Assembly: GCA_015231955.1 (NCBI GenBank) | Contig: JADGAN010000001.1 | Location: forward strand, 124,001-188,000 | Direction of reading: 5' to 3' | DNA from: Oligoflexia bacterium | Lineage (GTDB): Bacteria; Bdellovibrionota; Bacteriovoracia; Bacteriovoracales; Bacteriovoracaceae | DNA length: 64,000 bases | Part shown: one piece after another, positions 48,041 through 58,979 of the stretch | Position numbering within the stretch: position 1 is the stretch's first letter | Layout: every line of letters starts with the position of its first letter | Notes under the pieces: model-generated | The model's database searches: none | What the model was told of the DNA's origin: nothing | The model's input: the letters and a program-made list of their open reading frames with translations, nothing else | Translations under genes and position numbers: made by a program

Positions 48041-48043
48041 TTT

Positions 48044-48298
48044 TTACTCCTTCATAGTTTCCGTTTGCATGGGGATTGGATCATATCCACCGTCAGAAAG
48101 AGGTGAACATCTCACCACCCTCCTTAACGTAAGATAGAATGCTAGATGCAAAGGAAAATGTTCAAAACACTGTTTTGCATAGGTTGAGCAAGATGGATAA
48201 AACCTACATCTTTTACCCAAAAAAGGAGACAAGACTATCTGATAAAGATTTATCATCCATATAAAGATAGAATTTGGCCCTAAATGCCCTTTATTCAT
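48044..48298 (-). CDS. yidD: YidD membrane protein insertion efficiency factor
   Basis: An 84-residue protein with the family core LYQIVLSPFLGKRCRFYPSC, STYAKQCFEHF, RCSPLSDGGYDPIP. YidD assists YidC-dependent insertion. It lies between rnpA and yidC in the universal origin-flank order, with gaps of 3 bases on each side. Confidence 0.97.
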   Translation of the reverse strand: MNKGHLGPNSIFIWMINLYQIVLSPFLGKRCRFYPSCSTYAKQCFEHFPLHLAFYLTLRRVVRCSPLSDGGYDPIPMQTETMKE

Positions 48299-48301
48299 AC
48301 A

Positions 48302-48697
48302 TTACAACTTCTCTTGCGGGATTCTCTTGATGAGGTAAGACGCATCTGAAAGGAGTTTGCAGAAATCATCTTTCAAAATTTTTTCAAGCTCTTCTTGGTT
48401 TAAAACTTTTTTTACAAAAGATGGATTAATAACAATAAGCCCATCAATCCCTATAAACTTCTGCGAGGATGCTCGGAATGTCTCCCGTAAAATCCTCTTA
48501 AACCTATTCCTCTTTACAGAACACCCAGTTTTCTTAGAAACAGCAAGTCCAACTCTAGTCTCACTTTGACCCAAGCGAGATCTCTTAAAGTATATGGCCA
48601 TGCTTGGTGTAAAACGCTTAAGCGAACCTTCCTTAAGATACATAAAATCATTTCGTGCTTTTAAACGAAAACGCTTTGAAAATTCATTCTTTCGCAT
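48302..48697 (-). CDS. rnpA: Ribonuclease P protein component
   Basis: Protein subunit of RNase P, which matures the 5' ends of tRNAs. The 131 residues hold the signature KRNRFKRILRETFR, preceded by RVGLAVSKKTGCSV. It follows rpmH by about 50 bases, the standard pairing. Confidence 0.96.
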   Translation of the reverse strand: MRKNEFSKRFRLKARNDFMYLKEGSLKRFTPSMAIYFKRSRLGQSETRVGLAVSKKTGCSVKRNRFKRILRETFRASSQKFIGIDGLIVINPSFVKKVLNQEELEKILKDDFCKLLSDASYLIKRIPQEKL

Positions 48698-48747
48698 ATA
48701 GCTTATGAAGGCCCGCTCTTAAGGGTTTTACTTGTTATTAGAGATTG

Positions 48748-48897
48748 TTACTTCTTTCCAATAACTGCGGCAAGTCTTTTACGTCCCTTGCTTCTTCTGT
48801 TCCTTAAAATGTTTCTCCCCCCTGGGGTTGACATTCTTTTTAAGAATCCATGAACTCTTAATCTCTTCTTTCTTTTAGGTTGCCATGTTCTTTTCAT
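48748..48897 (-). CDS. rpmH: 50S ribosomal protein L34
   Basis: Translated by hand from the ATG at 48897: 49 residues beginning [18 protein letters not shown], then [15 protein letters not shown] and SKGRKRLA, the full L34 pattern. It is the first gene of the leftward operon rpmH-rnpA-yidD-yidC-mnmE-mnmG. GGAG lies eleven bases before the ATG. Confidence 0.98.
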   Translation of the reverse strand: MKRTWQPKRKKRLRVHGFLKRMSTPGGRNILRNRRSKGRKRLAAVIGKK

Positions 48898-49016
48898 AAA
48901 ACATTACTCCAGCGCTGTGTCAAAAATTTTTAAAACTATTCTTTACCACTTCAAACATCACAAAGCATTAGCTATATAACAAAAAAATTTATGCTTAGAC
49001 AGTAATTAGGAAAAAT

Positions 49017-49045
49017 TATATAAGATTTTACTGTCGCTTTTTCAA
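49017..49045 (-). promoter_or_regulatory. Candidate promoter of the rpmH operon
   Basis: On the minus strand TTGAAA (49045-49040) is followed after 17 bases by TATATAAT (from 49022). Spacing and both boxes fit sigma-70. Transcription would begin near 49008, giving a leader of about 110 bases before rpmH. The 213-base rpmH-dnaA gap contains no gene or DnaA box that I can see. Confidence 0.6.
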
Positions 49046-49110
49046 ACAAAAACTAAATACTGAACACTTTATTATCATTTTTGTGCGTCATTCACACCAG
49101 ATTATAAGCT

Positions 49111-50562
49111 ATGGACGATAAAACCACCCACTCCAAAAATTTTCCCTTTACTCACTTTATGGATTTAAATGCTCCTCAAATTGAAGAGGAGTTGCTCATC
49201 ACCGCTAGCAAGAATCAAAAAGAGCGGCCACCCAAAACATCAATATCAACATCCCCACCACCCCCATCGCCAACACCAACACCGACCACACCTACTCCAC
49301 TCACACAGACGCCGACACTAAGTATAGTTACCCAAAACACCAACGATACAGCAGAGGCCGTCATAGCAACAGCTAAAAAAAGCAAAAAAGAGGCGCCATT
49401 TGGACGATTCAACTCTGTTAAAGAGGCCCGCTTTTCCATCGACCTCAATGGCCCTCCAACTCCCTTCCCCGGAATCAACACACCCACGGCAAAAGAACTG
49501 CTCTCACAAGTAGATTCAACTGTGATCACTAAACTCGAAAAATCTCATGAACGTCACCACCTTAATCCTGAGAAAAATTTTGATACCTTTGTGGTTGGAC
49601 CCTCTAATCGGGTTGCCTTTGCCACCTGCCAGAACTTTGCTAAAAATCCCACAAAATCCTACTCGCTACTCTATATTCACAGTCGCACAGGTCTTGGAAA
49701 AACTCACCTTATTCACTCCATCGCTAATTACCTAAAAGAGGCATATCCTCAATATAGAGTAATCATCGTCACCGCCCGCGACTTCATGAGAGAACTCGTG
49801 GATTATCGTGAGAAGATCCACGAGTTCAGAAAAAAATACATGAATCAAGTTGATATCCTTATGATTGAGGATATTCAAGAATTAAAAGATAGGCCTGGAA
49901 CTCAAGCAGAAATTTTTCACCTCATGAATGAGTTTCAAAGCAAAAATAAGCAGCTTATTTTGACCGCTGATCGCCCACCCAATGAAATCGTGGGTATTGG
50001 TGAAAATATAAAAAATCGTATTCTATGCGCCCTAGTGATAGACATTAAACCACCAGAATTAGAAACTCGATTAACTTACCTTAAAAACAAGACAGAGCAG
50101 GAAGATTTCTTCCTCCCTGACGATGTTATCAGAGAGGTTGCCAACAATTTCACTGGAAATATCCGTGAACTCGAAAGTGCACTCGTACGTCTTGGTGTTT
50201 TTTCTTCCGTTATGAAAGAAGATATCGATCTTAACATAGCAAAGGAGCAACTTAAAATTCAAATGGGTACTGCTAATACCAGCATCCTCACTATTGAAAA
50301 AATTGTTTTTGCAGTTTCCCGCTACTACAAAATACCCGTCGCTGATATTCGTTCTAAATCGAGAAGCAAAAAAAACATCGAGCCCAGGCATGTATCCATC
50401 TACCTCATCCACAAATTAATGCAGATAACCGTTACCCAGATTGCGCAGTTTTTCTACAGAGATCACACAACAGTAATCCACGCGTTACAAAAAATGGAAC
50501 ACCAAATCAAAGAAGATCGGGATTTATCGCAGACAGTTGGAATTATCGAAAAAACCATCTAA
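49111..50562 (+). CDS. dnaA: Replication initiator DnaA with unusual N-terminus
   Basis: Initiator ATPase that binds the boxes in the adjacent oriC. The 483 residues contain an AAA+ domain with Walker A TGLGKTH (193-199) and Walker B MIEDIQ (251-256), sensor-like NRILCALVIDIKPPELETRL, and the C-terminal DNA-binding domain with SRSKKNIEPRHVSIYL and RDHTTVIHALQ. The first 130 residues lack the usual domain I (Trp-rich helical fold) and instead hold a Pro/Thr-rich run near 48-70. No ribosome site precedes the ATG at 49111; a TATAAG box two bases before it suggests leaderless translation or that the true start is the ATG at 49159. Confidence 0.95.
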   Translation: MDDKTTHSKNFPFTHFMDLNAPQIEEELLITASKNQKERPPKTSISTSPPPPSPTPTPTTPTPLTQTPTLSIVTQNTNDTAEAVIATAKKSKKEAPFGRFNSVKEARFSIDLNGPPTPFPGINTPTAKELLSQVDSTVITKLEKSHERHHLNPEKNFDTFVVGPSNRVAFATCQNFAKNPTKSYSLLYIHSRTGLGKTHLIHSIANYLKEAYPQYRVIIVTARDFMRELVDYREKIHEFRKKYMNQVDILMIEDIQELKDRPGTQAEIFHLMNEFQSKNKQLILTADRPPNEIVGIGENIKNRILCALVIDIKPPELETRLTYLKNKTEQEDFFLPDDVIREVANNFTGNIRELESALVRLGVFSSVMKEDIDLNIAKEQLKIQMGTANTSILTIEKIVFAVSRYYKIPVADIRSKSRSKKNIEPRHVSIYLIHKLMQITVTQIAQFFYRDHTTVIHALQKMEHQIKEDRDLSQTVGIIEKTI

Positions 50563-50617
50563 CCCGTAGTATTATTTGACGCAAAATAACGGTCTTATTC
50601 ACATTGAAAGTCGATTT

Positions 50618-50637
50618 TGTATATACAATGATATACA
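50618..50637 (+). repeat. oriC 20-bp unit, copy 1
   Basis: TGTATATACAATGATATACA, directly followed by a DnaA box at 50639. The same unit recurs at 50739-50758, and in reverse orientation at 50719-50738 and 51126-51145. Confidence 0.9.
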
Positions 50638-50718
50638 ATGTGGATAACTCAAAAAAGTGTCATACATCAATAACTTACAGAGTTTTCCACAGGGTTTTCC
50701 ACAAAGTTATCCACATTT

Positions 50719-50758
50719 TGTATATCATTGTATATACATGTATATACAATGATATACA
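50719..50758. repeat. Perfect 40-bp palindrome in oriC
   Basis: Four adjoining 10-mers, TGTATATCAT, TGTATATACA, TGTATATACA and ATGATATACA, read identically on both strands over 40 bases with the centre between 50738 and 50739. A DnaA box ends 4 bases before it, and a further TGTATATACA begins one base after it at 50759. The 10-base period places each unit on the same face of the helix. Confidence 0.92.
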
Positions 50759-50794
50759 TGTATATACAAAATTCGATTCTTGTATATACAAAAT

Positions 50795-50898
50795 TGTGGA
50801 TAACTATGTGGATAACTATGTGGATAACTCAAAAATATACTAAGCTATGCTTCACCGCTTCCGAGTTATCCACATAGTTATCCACATAGTTATCCACA
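50795..50898. repeat. Inverted triplets of DnaA boxes (36-bp arms)
   Basis: Three minus-strand boxes at 12-base spacing (50795, 50807, 50819) face three plus-strand boxes at the same spacing (50866, 50878, 50890). The arms 50795-50830 and 50863-50898 are perfect reverse complements over 36 bases, with a 32-base centre. Single-stranded DNA here could fold into a long hairpin. Confidence 0.92.
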
Positions 50899-51074
50899 TT
50901 GATCTACGAATATTTATCACCAAGACACCCTCTACAATTGACAAAAAAGCACGGCATAAAAGTTATCCACAAAAACAACGCGACGTAATGTAGAAATCGT
51001 TTTTTTTGTATATACAAAATTTACCCCTCAAAGCTTGAGTTATCCCCAGCGCACAGCAAATGCGCGGCGCTCAT

Positions 51075-51095
51075 GCCTCTTTTGAGGCCTTTTTT
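51075..51095 (+). terminator. Rho-independent terminator inside oriC
   Basis: GCCTC (51075-51079), a TTTT loop, GAGGC (51084-51088), then C and six T. A second small stem, GCGCA/TGCGC (51049-51065), lies just before it. It would stop dnaA read-through or a short origin transcript. Confidence 0.7.
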
Positions 51096-51159
51096 GTATA
51101 TACAAGTTCATTTAACGCATGTGCTTGTATATCATTGTATATACAAGTGCATCTCTGTA

Positions 51160-51312
51160 TGTGGATAACTATGTGGAAAACTCTAAAAAATGTGGATAAC
51201 TCAAGAAATATCCGAATGAAAAAAAGTTATCCACAAAGTTATCCACATACAATTGTGGATAACTTTTGATTATAATCTATTGAAATGATTATACTTTCTT
51301 GAGTTATCCACA
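51160..51312. repeat. dnaN-proximal DnaA box cluster
   Basis: Six exact boxes at 51160(-), 51191(-), 51227(+), 51239(+), 51254(-) and 51304(+), plus near-match TGTGGAAAA at 51172. The last lies about 10 bases from the AT-rich stretch, the position expected of boxes that start melting. Confidence 0.85.
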
Positions 51313-51320
51313 TTTCCACA

Positions 51321-51371
51321 GAACATTATTATTAATAAAGAAATATATATATATTAAAAAAGAAAAAAAAA
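51321..51371. other. Candidate DNA unwinding element
   Basis: An almost pure A/T run including ATTATTATTAATAAAG and an alternating AT tract, next to the last DnaA box at 51304. The ATTATTATTA triplets could play the role of DnaA-trio-like elements. Location and composition fit a melting site; this is inference. Confidence 0.6.
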
Positions 51372-51451
51372 GAGATGCCTCCCCCTCTTACACAGATGAA
51401 AAAAAATTGGTAGAAACTTTTTTAGGCCCATCTAACTGGATAAGGATAAGT

Positions 51452-52576
51452 ATGCACATTGTTATAAACAGCTCCCACTTACGTGACAACTTTAGTAAAC
51501 TTTTATCCATCGTGGATAAAAAAGTACCCAGACCAATTCTTTCTTATTGCATGATAACCGCCTATCTTGAAGATAATACCATTGAAATGATCGGCTCGGA
51601 CTCGGATGTAAATGCCAAAATAAAAATTAAAGCAGAAGTTTATCGCACAGGAAGTTTTTGCATTCATGGAAGAAATTTCTCAGAAATCCTTAGAGAGATA
51701 CCATCTAATGTGCCCATTAACATGGAGATTACTGAACAAAACAATCTTTTAAAAATAAGTCACAACGATCTTCGCTATTCACTCCTTATTTTTAGTACAG
51801 AAGATTATCCTACGTTGCGCTTTGATTCGAGTGGAGACCATTTTGTAACCAAGACTCAAATTCTACAAAAAATTATCAACAAGATCTCCTATGCAGTTTC
51901 TCAAGACGATACGATGTCCTTTTTAAGTGGGATCTTCATTCAAAAAATAGGTAATAAACTTCGTTTTGTGGCCACTGATGGACATCGCTTAGTTTTAATC
52001 GATCACACGGATCCAGAAATCAAAGGGGAACTGTTAGAGGAAGGAATTATTATTCCTAAAAAAGGGTTGAATGAGATAAAAAAATTATCAGATTCTTCGC
52101 TTGGCGACTCTCTTGAAATTTTTGTGGATAACTCTTTTATTTATCTAAAAGTTCAAGACAGCTACCACTTAACCATTCGTTTAATGGCCAAACAATACCC
52201 ACGTTATCAAAATGTCATTCCCAGTAAGACCATTCAACGAATTGTCATTAATCGCCAACAATTTCTTACGGCCGCCAAGCGATTAAGGGTGCTTGCCAAT
52301 GAGGAAAACGATGGTATTAATTTTCAATTTGAAAATGACTCCATGACTTTCTTAGCTCAAAACCACTCTTTAGGTGCCGCTACCGAAAAGATACCAGTGC
52401 TCTACAAGGAAAATCCAATTGAGGTTTGTTTTAATATCCGCTATCTCATTGAAGCAGTCTCTGTTATCGATGATGAAGACTTCTTCTTGGAATTTAACAA
52501 TGAACTTGGACCTTTTGTAATTAAAATGCAAAGTATGCCTTATTTTTTAAGTATCATCATGCCCATTAAACGCTAA
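51452..52576 (+). CDS. dnaN: DNA polymerase III sliding clamp (beta subunit)
   Basis: Ring-shaped processivity clamp. The start is the ATG at 51452, with AAGGA five bases upstream; the reading frame is open further left through oriC but that part is not protein-like. The 374 residues have the three-domain clamp pattern: FSKLLSIVDKKVPRPILSYCMI, FSTEDYPTL, FVATDGHRLVL, and the C-terminal MPIKR resembling the usual MPMRL. Confidence 0.97.
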   Translation: MHIVINSSHLRDNFSKLLSIVDKKVPRPILSYCMITAYLEDNTIEMIGSDSDVNAKIKIKAEVYRTGSFCIHGRNFSEILREIPSNVPINMEITEQNNLLKISHNDLRYSLLIFSTEDYPTLRFDSSGDHFVTKTQILQKIINKISYAVSQDDTMSFLSGIFIQKIGNKLRFVATDGHRLVLIDHTDPEIKGELLEEGIIIPKKGLNEIKKLSDSSLGDSLEIFVDNSFIYLKVQDSYHLTIRLMAKQYPRYQNVIPSKTIQRIVINRQQFLTAAKRLRVLANEENDGINFQFENDSMTFLAQNHSLGAATEKIPVLYKENPIEVCFNIRYLIEAVSVIDDEDFFLEFNNELGPFVIKMQSMPYFLSIIMPIKR

Positions 52577-52590
52577 TTTAAATTCTCACT

Positions 52591-53709
52591 ATGAATTTTT
52601 TTAGAATTAGGAAATTTCAAGTTAATAATTTTAGAAACCTGCTAACCGGGCCACTAGATTTTTCAGAAAACTTGAACTGCTTTTTTGGCAATAATGGGAA
52701 TGGGAAAACTAATCTCTTGGAGGCGCTCTATATTTTTAGTAATAAGAAATCTTTTCGTAAAAATGTGAGTTTTCCACAAATATGCTCTTTTTCCCTTGTG
52801 GAAAATCCCCATATTTATTTTTTTGCCACCCTAGAAGATCACGCCTTTCAAAAACAGCACCAAATTTCAGGGAAAATAGGTCCTATAGAGAATGAGTGGT
52901 ATATCGATGGAAGCCGTTTGGGAAAAAAAAATCAATTTCCCAATTTTAAATCTATTATCATGACACCCTTTGATGCTCATCTCTTTTTTATCTCTTCTAA
53001 GAATAGAAGGGATTGGTTTGATCGGCACCTCTCAAAGGTGAACGATGAATATCGAAAATCGCTTCAGCGCTATGGAATGTTAATAAAACACAGAAATAAT
53101 TTACTAAAAATAAAATTTACTCTCGACCTCTTGCAAATTAAAGCAATCGATCGCGAGATCGCTCAGCATATGGAAATTTTGCTAAAGGCAAGGCACTCTT
53201 TTATTCAGTCACTCTCAGAAGTTCTTCCCTCTATATGTTTTGCAATCTTTGGGGAAACCGTGAATCTCAGTATAAAAATGTGCACAGAGGTCACGCTTTG
53301 GAACAATCTTGATATCTTTGAATGCTTACAACGCAATGTCGTTTTAGATCAAAAAAAGGGCCACACCACATATGGGGTGCACCTCGATGATTATGAGATG
53401 ATTTGGAATGGGCAGAGTGCAGAAAATTACGCCTCCACTGGGCAGCAAAAAGTGAGCTATTTTAGTTTACTGTTTGCTTATACGGAACTTTTTAGATACA
53501 ACTTTAAATCTTATCCCATCGTTTTAATTGACGATATCACCAGCGAACTCGATACTCTGCGCTGGAAAAAGTTGATTGATTATGTTCTTAGCAAAAATTA
53601 TCAGACGTTCATCTCAACTACGAGTGAAAGCGTATGGGAAGGCCTAGGAAACTTGAAAAATGCAAAAAAATTTTTGATTAAGAACGGAGAAGTGTCGTTA
53701 GTTATATAA
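52591..53709 (+). CDS. recF: DNA replication and repair protein RecF
   Basis: SMC-like ATPase that loads RecA at gaps. The 372 residues have Walker A GNNGNGKT (33-40), the signature ASTGQQKVSY, and Walker B VLIDDITSELD. It follows dnaN by 14 bases and ends 126 bases before gyrB. A partial relative of the GGTCCTATAGGACC palindrome occurs at 52879-52888. Confidence 0.95.
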   Translation: MNFFRIRKFQVNNFRNLLTGPLDFSENLNCFFGNNGNGKTNLLEALYIFSNKKSFRKNVSFPQICSFSLVENPHIYFFATLEDHAFQKQHQISGKIGPIENEWYIDGSRLGKKNQFPNFKSIIMTPFDAHLFFISSKNRRDWFDRHLSKVNDEYRKSLQRYGMLIKHRNNLLKIKFTLDLLQIKAIDREIAQHMEILLKARHSFIQSLSEVLPSICFAIFGETVNLSIKMCTEVTLWNNLDIFECLQRNVVLDQKKGHTTYGVHLDDYEMIWNGQSAENYASTGQQKVSYFSLLFAYTELFRYNFKSYPIVLIDDITSELDTLRWKKLIDYVLSKNYQTFISTTSESVWEGLGNLKNAKKFLIKNGEVSLVI

Positions 53710-53820
53710 AAATCTAATACAATAGCTATAAAAGTGATTTTTTTTTTCGATAAATCATAAGTAAATCCACTAGGATTAATTTCGTGGCAGTAAATGAGTA
53801 AATGTCTACTATATGGATAA

Positions 53821-56316
<2,496 letters not shown>

Positions 56317-56330
56317 TTTAAGGATTCTTT

Positions 56331-58979
56331 ATGAGCGACAACGATAACAATAATAGTGGCAACGAAACAACTCCTAACTCCTCTTTAGAGGGAGCAGGAG
56401 CTTCCGCAACGTCATGTCTTATCCAAGATGAGATGAAAAGTTGTTACTTAGATTATGCTTTATCGGTAATTATTGGTAGGGCCCTTCCAGATGTACGTGA
56501 TGGTTTAAAGCCTGCTCATAGAAGAGTGTTGTATGCCATGCATATGCAGAACAACTATCACAATCGACCCTTTATGAAATCGGCGAGGATTGTGGGAGAG
56601 GTGATTGGTAAGTATCACCCACACGGTGATGGCCCTGCTTATGGAACCATGGTGAGACTCGCTCAAGATTTTTCCATGCGCTACACGCTGATTGAAGGAC
56701 AAGGGAACTTTGGTTCTATCGATGGCGATAATGCAGCGGCGATGAGGTATACCGAGGTTCGTTTAGAGAAGATCACAGAAGAATTACTGGCGGATATTGA
56801 CAAAGAGACTATCGATTGGCGGCCGAACTACGACGGATCATTAGAGGAACCAGTTGTTTTACCTACGAGACTTCCTAATCTTATGATCAACGGTTCAACT
56901 GGAATTGCAGTGGGCATGGCCACCAACATTCCTCCCCACAACTTGCGCGAGGTGATGGATGCATTGATTGCACTGATTGATAATCCAGAAACTAAAATTC
57001 AAGATCTTATGAAATTTATTCCTGGGCCCGATTTTCCAACTGCGGGAACTATTCATGGCATTGCGGGAATAAGAAGTGCTTACTTAACAGGAAGAGGGGT
57101 TATTCAAGTTCGTGCGAAAACGGAAATTATTCCTCCTGATAAAACCTTTTCAAGAGAGAGAATTATTATTAGCGAATTACCTTATCAGGTGATTAAAGCA
57201 AGATTGATTGAAAAGATTGCTTATCAAGTAAATCATAAGGAGATTGATGGTATTTACGATATTAGAGATGAATCTAATCGACTCGGTATTCGCATTGTTA
57301 TTGATATCAAAAAAGGGAATGATGCTAATGTTGTGTTAAATCACTTGATGAAGCAGACGCAATTACAAATCTCTTTTGGAATTATTTTATTGGCCATTCA
57401 CAATAATCGTCCCAAGTTAATGAACTTAAAAGAGCTACTAGTCTCTTTTATTGATCATCGGCGCGAGGTGATTGTTCGCCGAACACGCTTTGATTTAAAG
57501 AAAGCAAAAGAGCGTGCTCATATTTTAGAAGGGCTTAAAATTGCAGTAAGCAATATGGATGCGGTTATTGCGCTGATCAAGCAATCCAAAAATCCTGCAG
57601 AGGCAAAAGAGGGATTGATTACCACCTACGCTTTAAGTGAAATTCAAGCTCAAGCTATCTTGGAAATGAGGCTGCAACGACTTACAGGACTTGAGCAAGA
57701 GAAGATCCTTAAAGATTATAACGAAGTAATGGCGGAGATTAAGCGTTTAGAAGAGATCCTTTCCTCTGAAGAGCTTATTAATAAGATTATTCGCAATGAT
57801 TTTGTGGAAATCCAAGAAAAATATAGTGATGAGAGAAGAACACAAATTATAGCTAATCTTGAAGAGATCAACGTTGAAGATTTAATTAAAAAAGAAGAGG
57901 TTTTTGTCACCATTACTAAAAATGGTTATATCAAGAGAATGTCATTGGACACCTATCGTGCGCAAAAGAGAGGTGGTGTTGGAGTAAAAGGAGCAGAGTT
58001 AGATGATGATTTTTATACCAGTATCTTGGTTATGAATACTCATGCTGATATTTTGTTTTTTACGGACAAGGGGAATGTGTTTACTATTAAGGTGTATGAT
58101 ATTCCAGAATATTCTAGGACAGTCAAAGGAAAAAATATCGTTAATATTATTCCAATTGTTAAAGGAGAAGCCATTAAGGCAGTGATCCCAACTCCAGAGG
58201 AGAAAAATTGGGAGAAATTTGGACTAATTATTGCAACTGCCAAAGGTGTTGTAAAAAATTCTGCCTTAAGTGATTATCAAAAAATTAAAAGTTCTGGAAT
58301 TAAGGCCTTGAAAATTTCTGGTGAAGATGTTGTAGTTGGAGTTAAAATTTTAAATCTGGAAAAAGAGCAAGACGTGCTGATGTTCTCTTCTTCAGGGAAG
58401 ATTATTCGTTTTAATGCAACAGAAGCAAGGCAGATGGGACGTGTCTCTCAGGGGGTAAGAGGCATGAGCGTTAGTGGCAATGATCGAGTTGTTGGCATGG
58501 AAGTGGTTGATGCCATTGATGATAAGGTAGAACTGCTATCGGTTACGGAGAAGGGATTTGGAAAGAGAACAAATACTAGTGAATATAGGAAACAATTGCG
58601 TGGAGGTAAGGGGATTCTCGCTGGAAGAATTACCGACAAGTCGGGTGATATTGTTAGTATTATGCAAGTGGCGGATCACGATGAGATTATGATCATAACA
58701 GATGCGGGACAAGTAATTCGCACTAGAGTTGGTGAGGTCTCTCTTCGAGGAAGGAATACTGGTGGTGTGATTTTAATTCGAGTGATTGAGGGAGAAAAAG
58801 TTGTCTCCATGGAAAAAATTGCGGAATCAGCAATAATGACTAACACGGAATTGCTTGATGATGAAGATAAAGTTGCAACTATTGCCGATATTGATGCTAG
58901 CAGTATCATTGAAACGGGAAACGAAAACGAACATGAAATCATTCATAATAGTGATGATAGTGGAGAAGACGAGAATTGA
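56331..58979 (+). CDS. gyrA: DNA gyrase subunit A
   Basis: DNA cleavage subunit, 882 residues, 14 bases after gyrB. The catalytic tyrosine is Y140 in [11 protein letters not shown]. The quinolone-determining region reads [15 protein letters not shown]: the serine and acidic residue that usually hold the drug (E. coli S83 and D87) are both glycine here (G101 and G105). The C-terminal beta-pinwheel carries a GyrA-box-like KRGGVGVKG and repeated GKNIVNI- and [17 protein letters not shown]-type blades, then an acidic tail. The last bases overlap the next gene. Confidence 0.97.
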   Translation: MSDNDNNNSGNETTPNSSLEGAGASATSCLIQDEMKSCYLDYALSVIIGRALPDVRDGLKPAHRRVLYAMHMQNNYHNRPFMKSARIVGEVIGKYHPHGDGPAYGTMVRLAQDFSMRYTLIEGQGNFGSIDGDNAAAMRYTEVRLEKITEELLADIDKETIDWRPNYDGSLEEPVVLPTRLPNLMINGSTGIAVGMATNIPPHNLREVMDALIALIDNPETKIQDLMKFIPGPDFPTAGTIHGIAGIRSAYLTGRGVIQVRAKTEIIPPDKTFSRERIIISELPYQVIKARLIEKIAYQVNHKEIDGIYDIRDESNRLGIRIVIDIKKGNDANVVLNHLMKQTQLQISFGIILLAIHNNRPKLMNLKELLVSFIDHRREVIVRRTRFDLKKAKERAHILEGLKIAVSNMDAVIALIKQSKNPAEAKEGLITTYALSEIQAQAILEMRLQRLTGLEQEKILKDYNEVMAEIKRLEEILSSEELINKIIRNDFVEIQEKYSDERRTQIIANLEEINVEDLIKKEEVFVTITKNGYIKRMSLDTYRAQKRGGVGVKGAELDDDFYTSILVMNTHADILFFTDKGNVFTIKVYDIPEYSRTVKGKNIVNIIPIVKGEAIKAVIPTPEEKNWEKFGLIIATAKGVVKNSALSDYQKIKSSGIKALKISGEDVVVGVKILNLEKEQDVLMFSSSGKIIRFNATEARQMGRVSQGVRGMSVSGNDRVVGMEVVDAIDDKVELLSVTEKGFGKRTNTSEYRKQLRGGKGILAGRITDKSGDIVSIMQVADHDEIMIITDAGQVIRTRVGEVSLRGRNTGGVILIRVIEGEKVVSMEKIAESAIMTNTELLDDEDKVATIADIDASSIIETGNENEHEIIHNSDDSGEDEN

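Larger units (their letters stand above)
50563..51451. other. oriC: Chromosomal replication origin (oriC)
   Basis: An 889-base non-coding region between dnaA and dnaN. I read fifteen exact DnaA boxes (TTATCCACA): plus strand starts 50707, 50866, 50878, 50890, 50963, 51227, 51239, 51304; minus strand starts 50639, 50795, 50807, 50819, 51160, 51191, 51254. Near-matches TTTTCCACA (50683, 50695), TTATCCCCA (51040) and TGTGGAAAA (51172) add to this. A second repeat family on TGTATATACA is interleaved. An AT-rich stretch lies at the dnaN side. The leftward genes rpmH-atp and the rightward genes dnaN-gyrA fit divergent forks from here. Confidence 0.95.

Noticed and set aside
49215-49529. Minus-strand frame opposite the dnaA N-terminus
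   Set aside because: It is the antisense of the Pro/Thr codon run, giving Gly/Val repeats; not a gene.
50604-50843. A 79-codon open frame inside oriC
   Set aside because: Its sequence is only a translation of the repeat families and DnaA boxes; it has no ribosome site and no protein-like composition.
50618-51145. TGTATATACA as LexA boxes
   Set aside because: The spacing between half sites differs from known LexA operators, and clustering at an origin is not typical of LexA; no lexA gene is near.
51060-51269. A second open frame inside oriC
   Set aside because: It runs through the terminator and DnaA boxes and has no ribosome site.
50618-51312. CRISPR-like array because of repeated 20-mers
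   Set aside because: Repeats are palindromic and inverted, spacing is irregular, there are no unique spacers and no cas genes.
51299-51451. N-terminal extension of dnaN into oriC
   Set aside because: The extension covers the AT-rich unwinding element and is not clamp-like; the ATG at 51452 has a good ribosome site.
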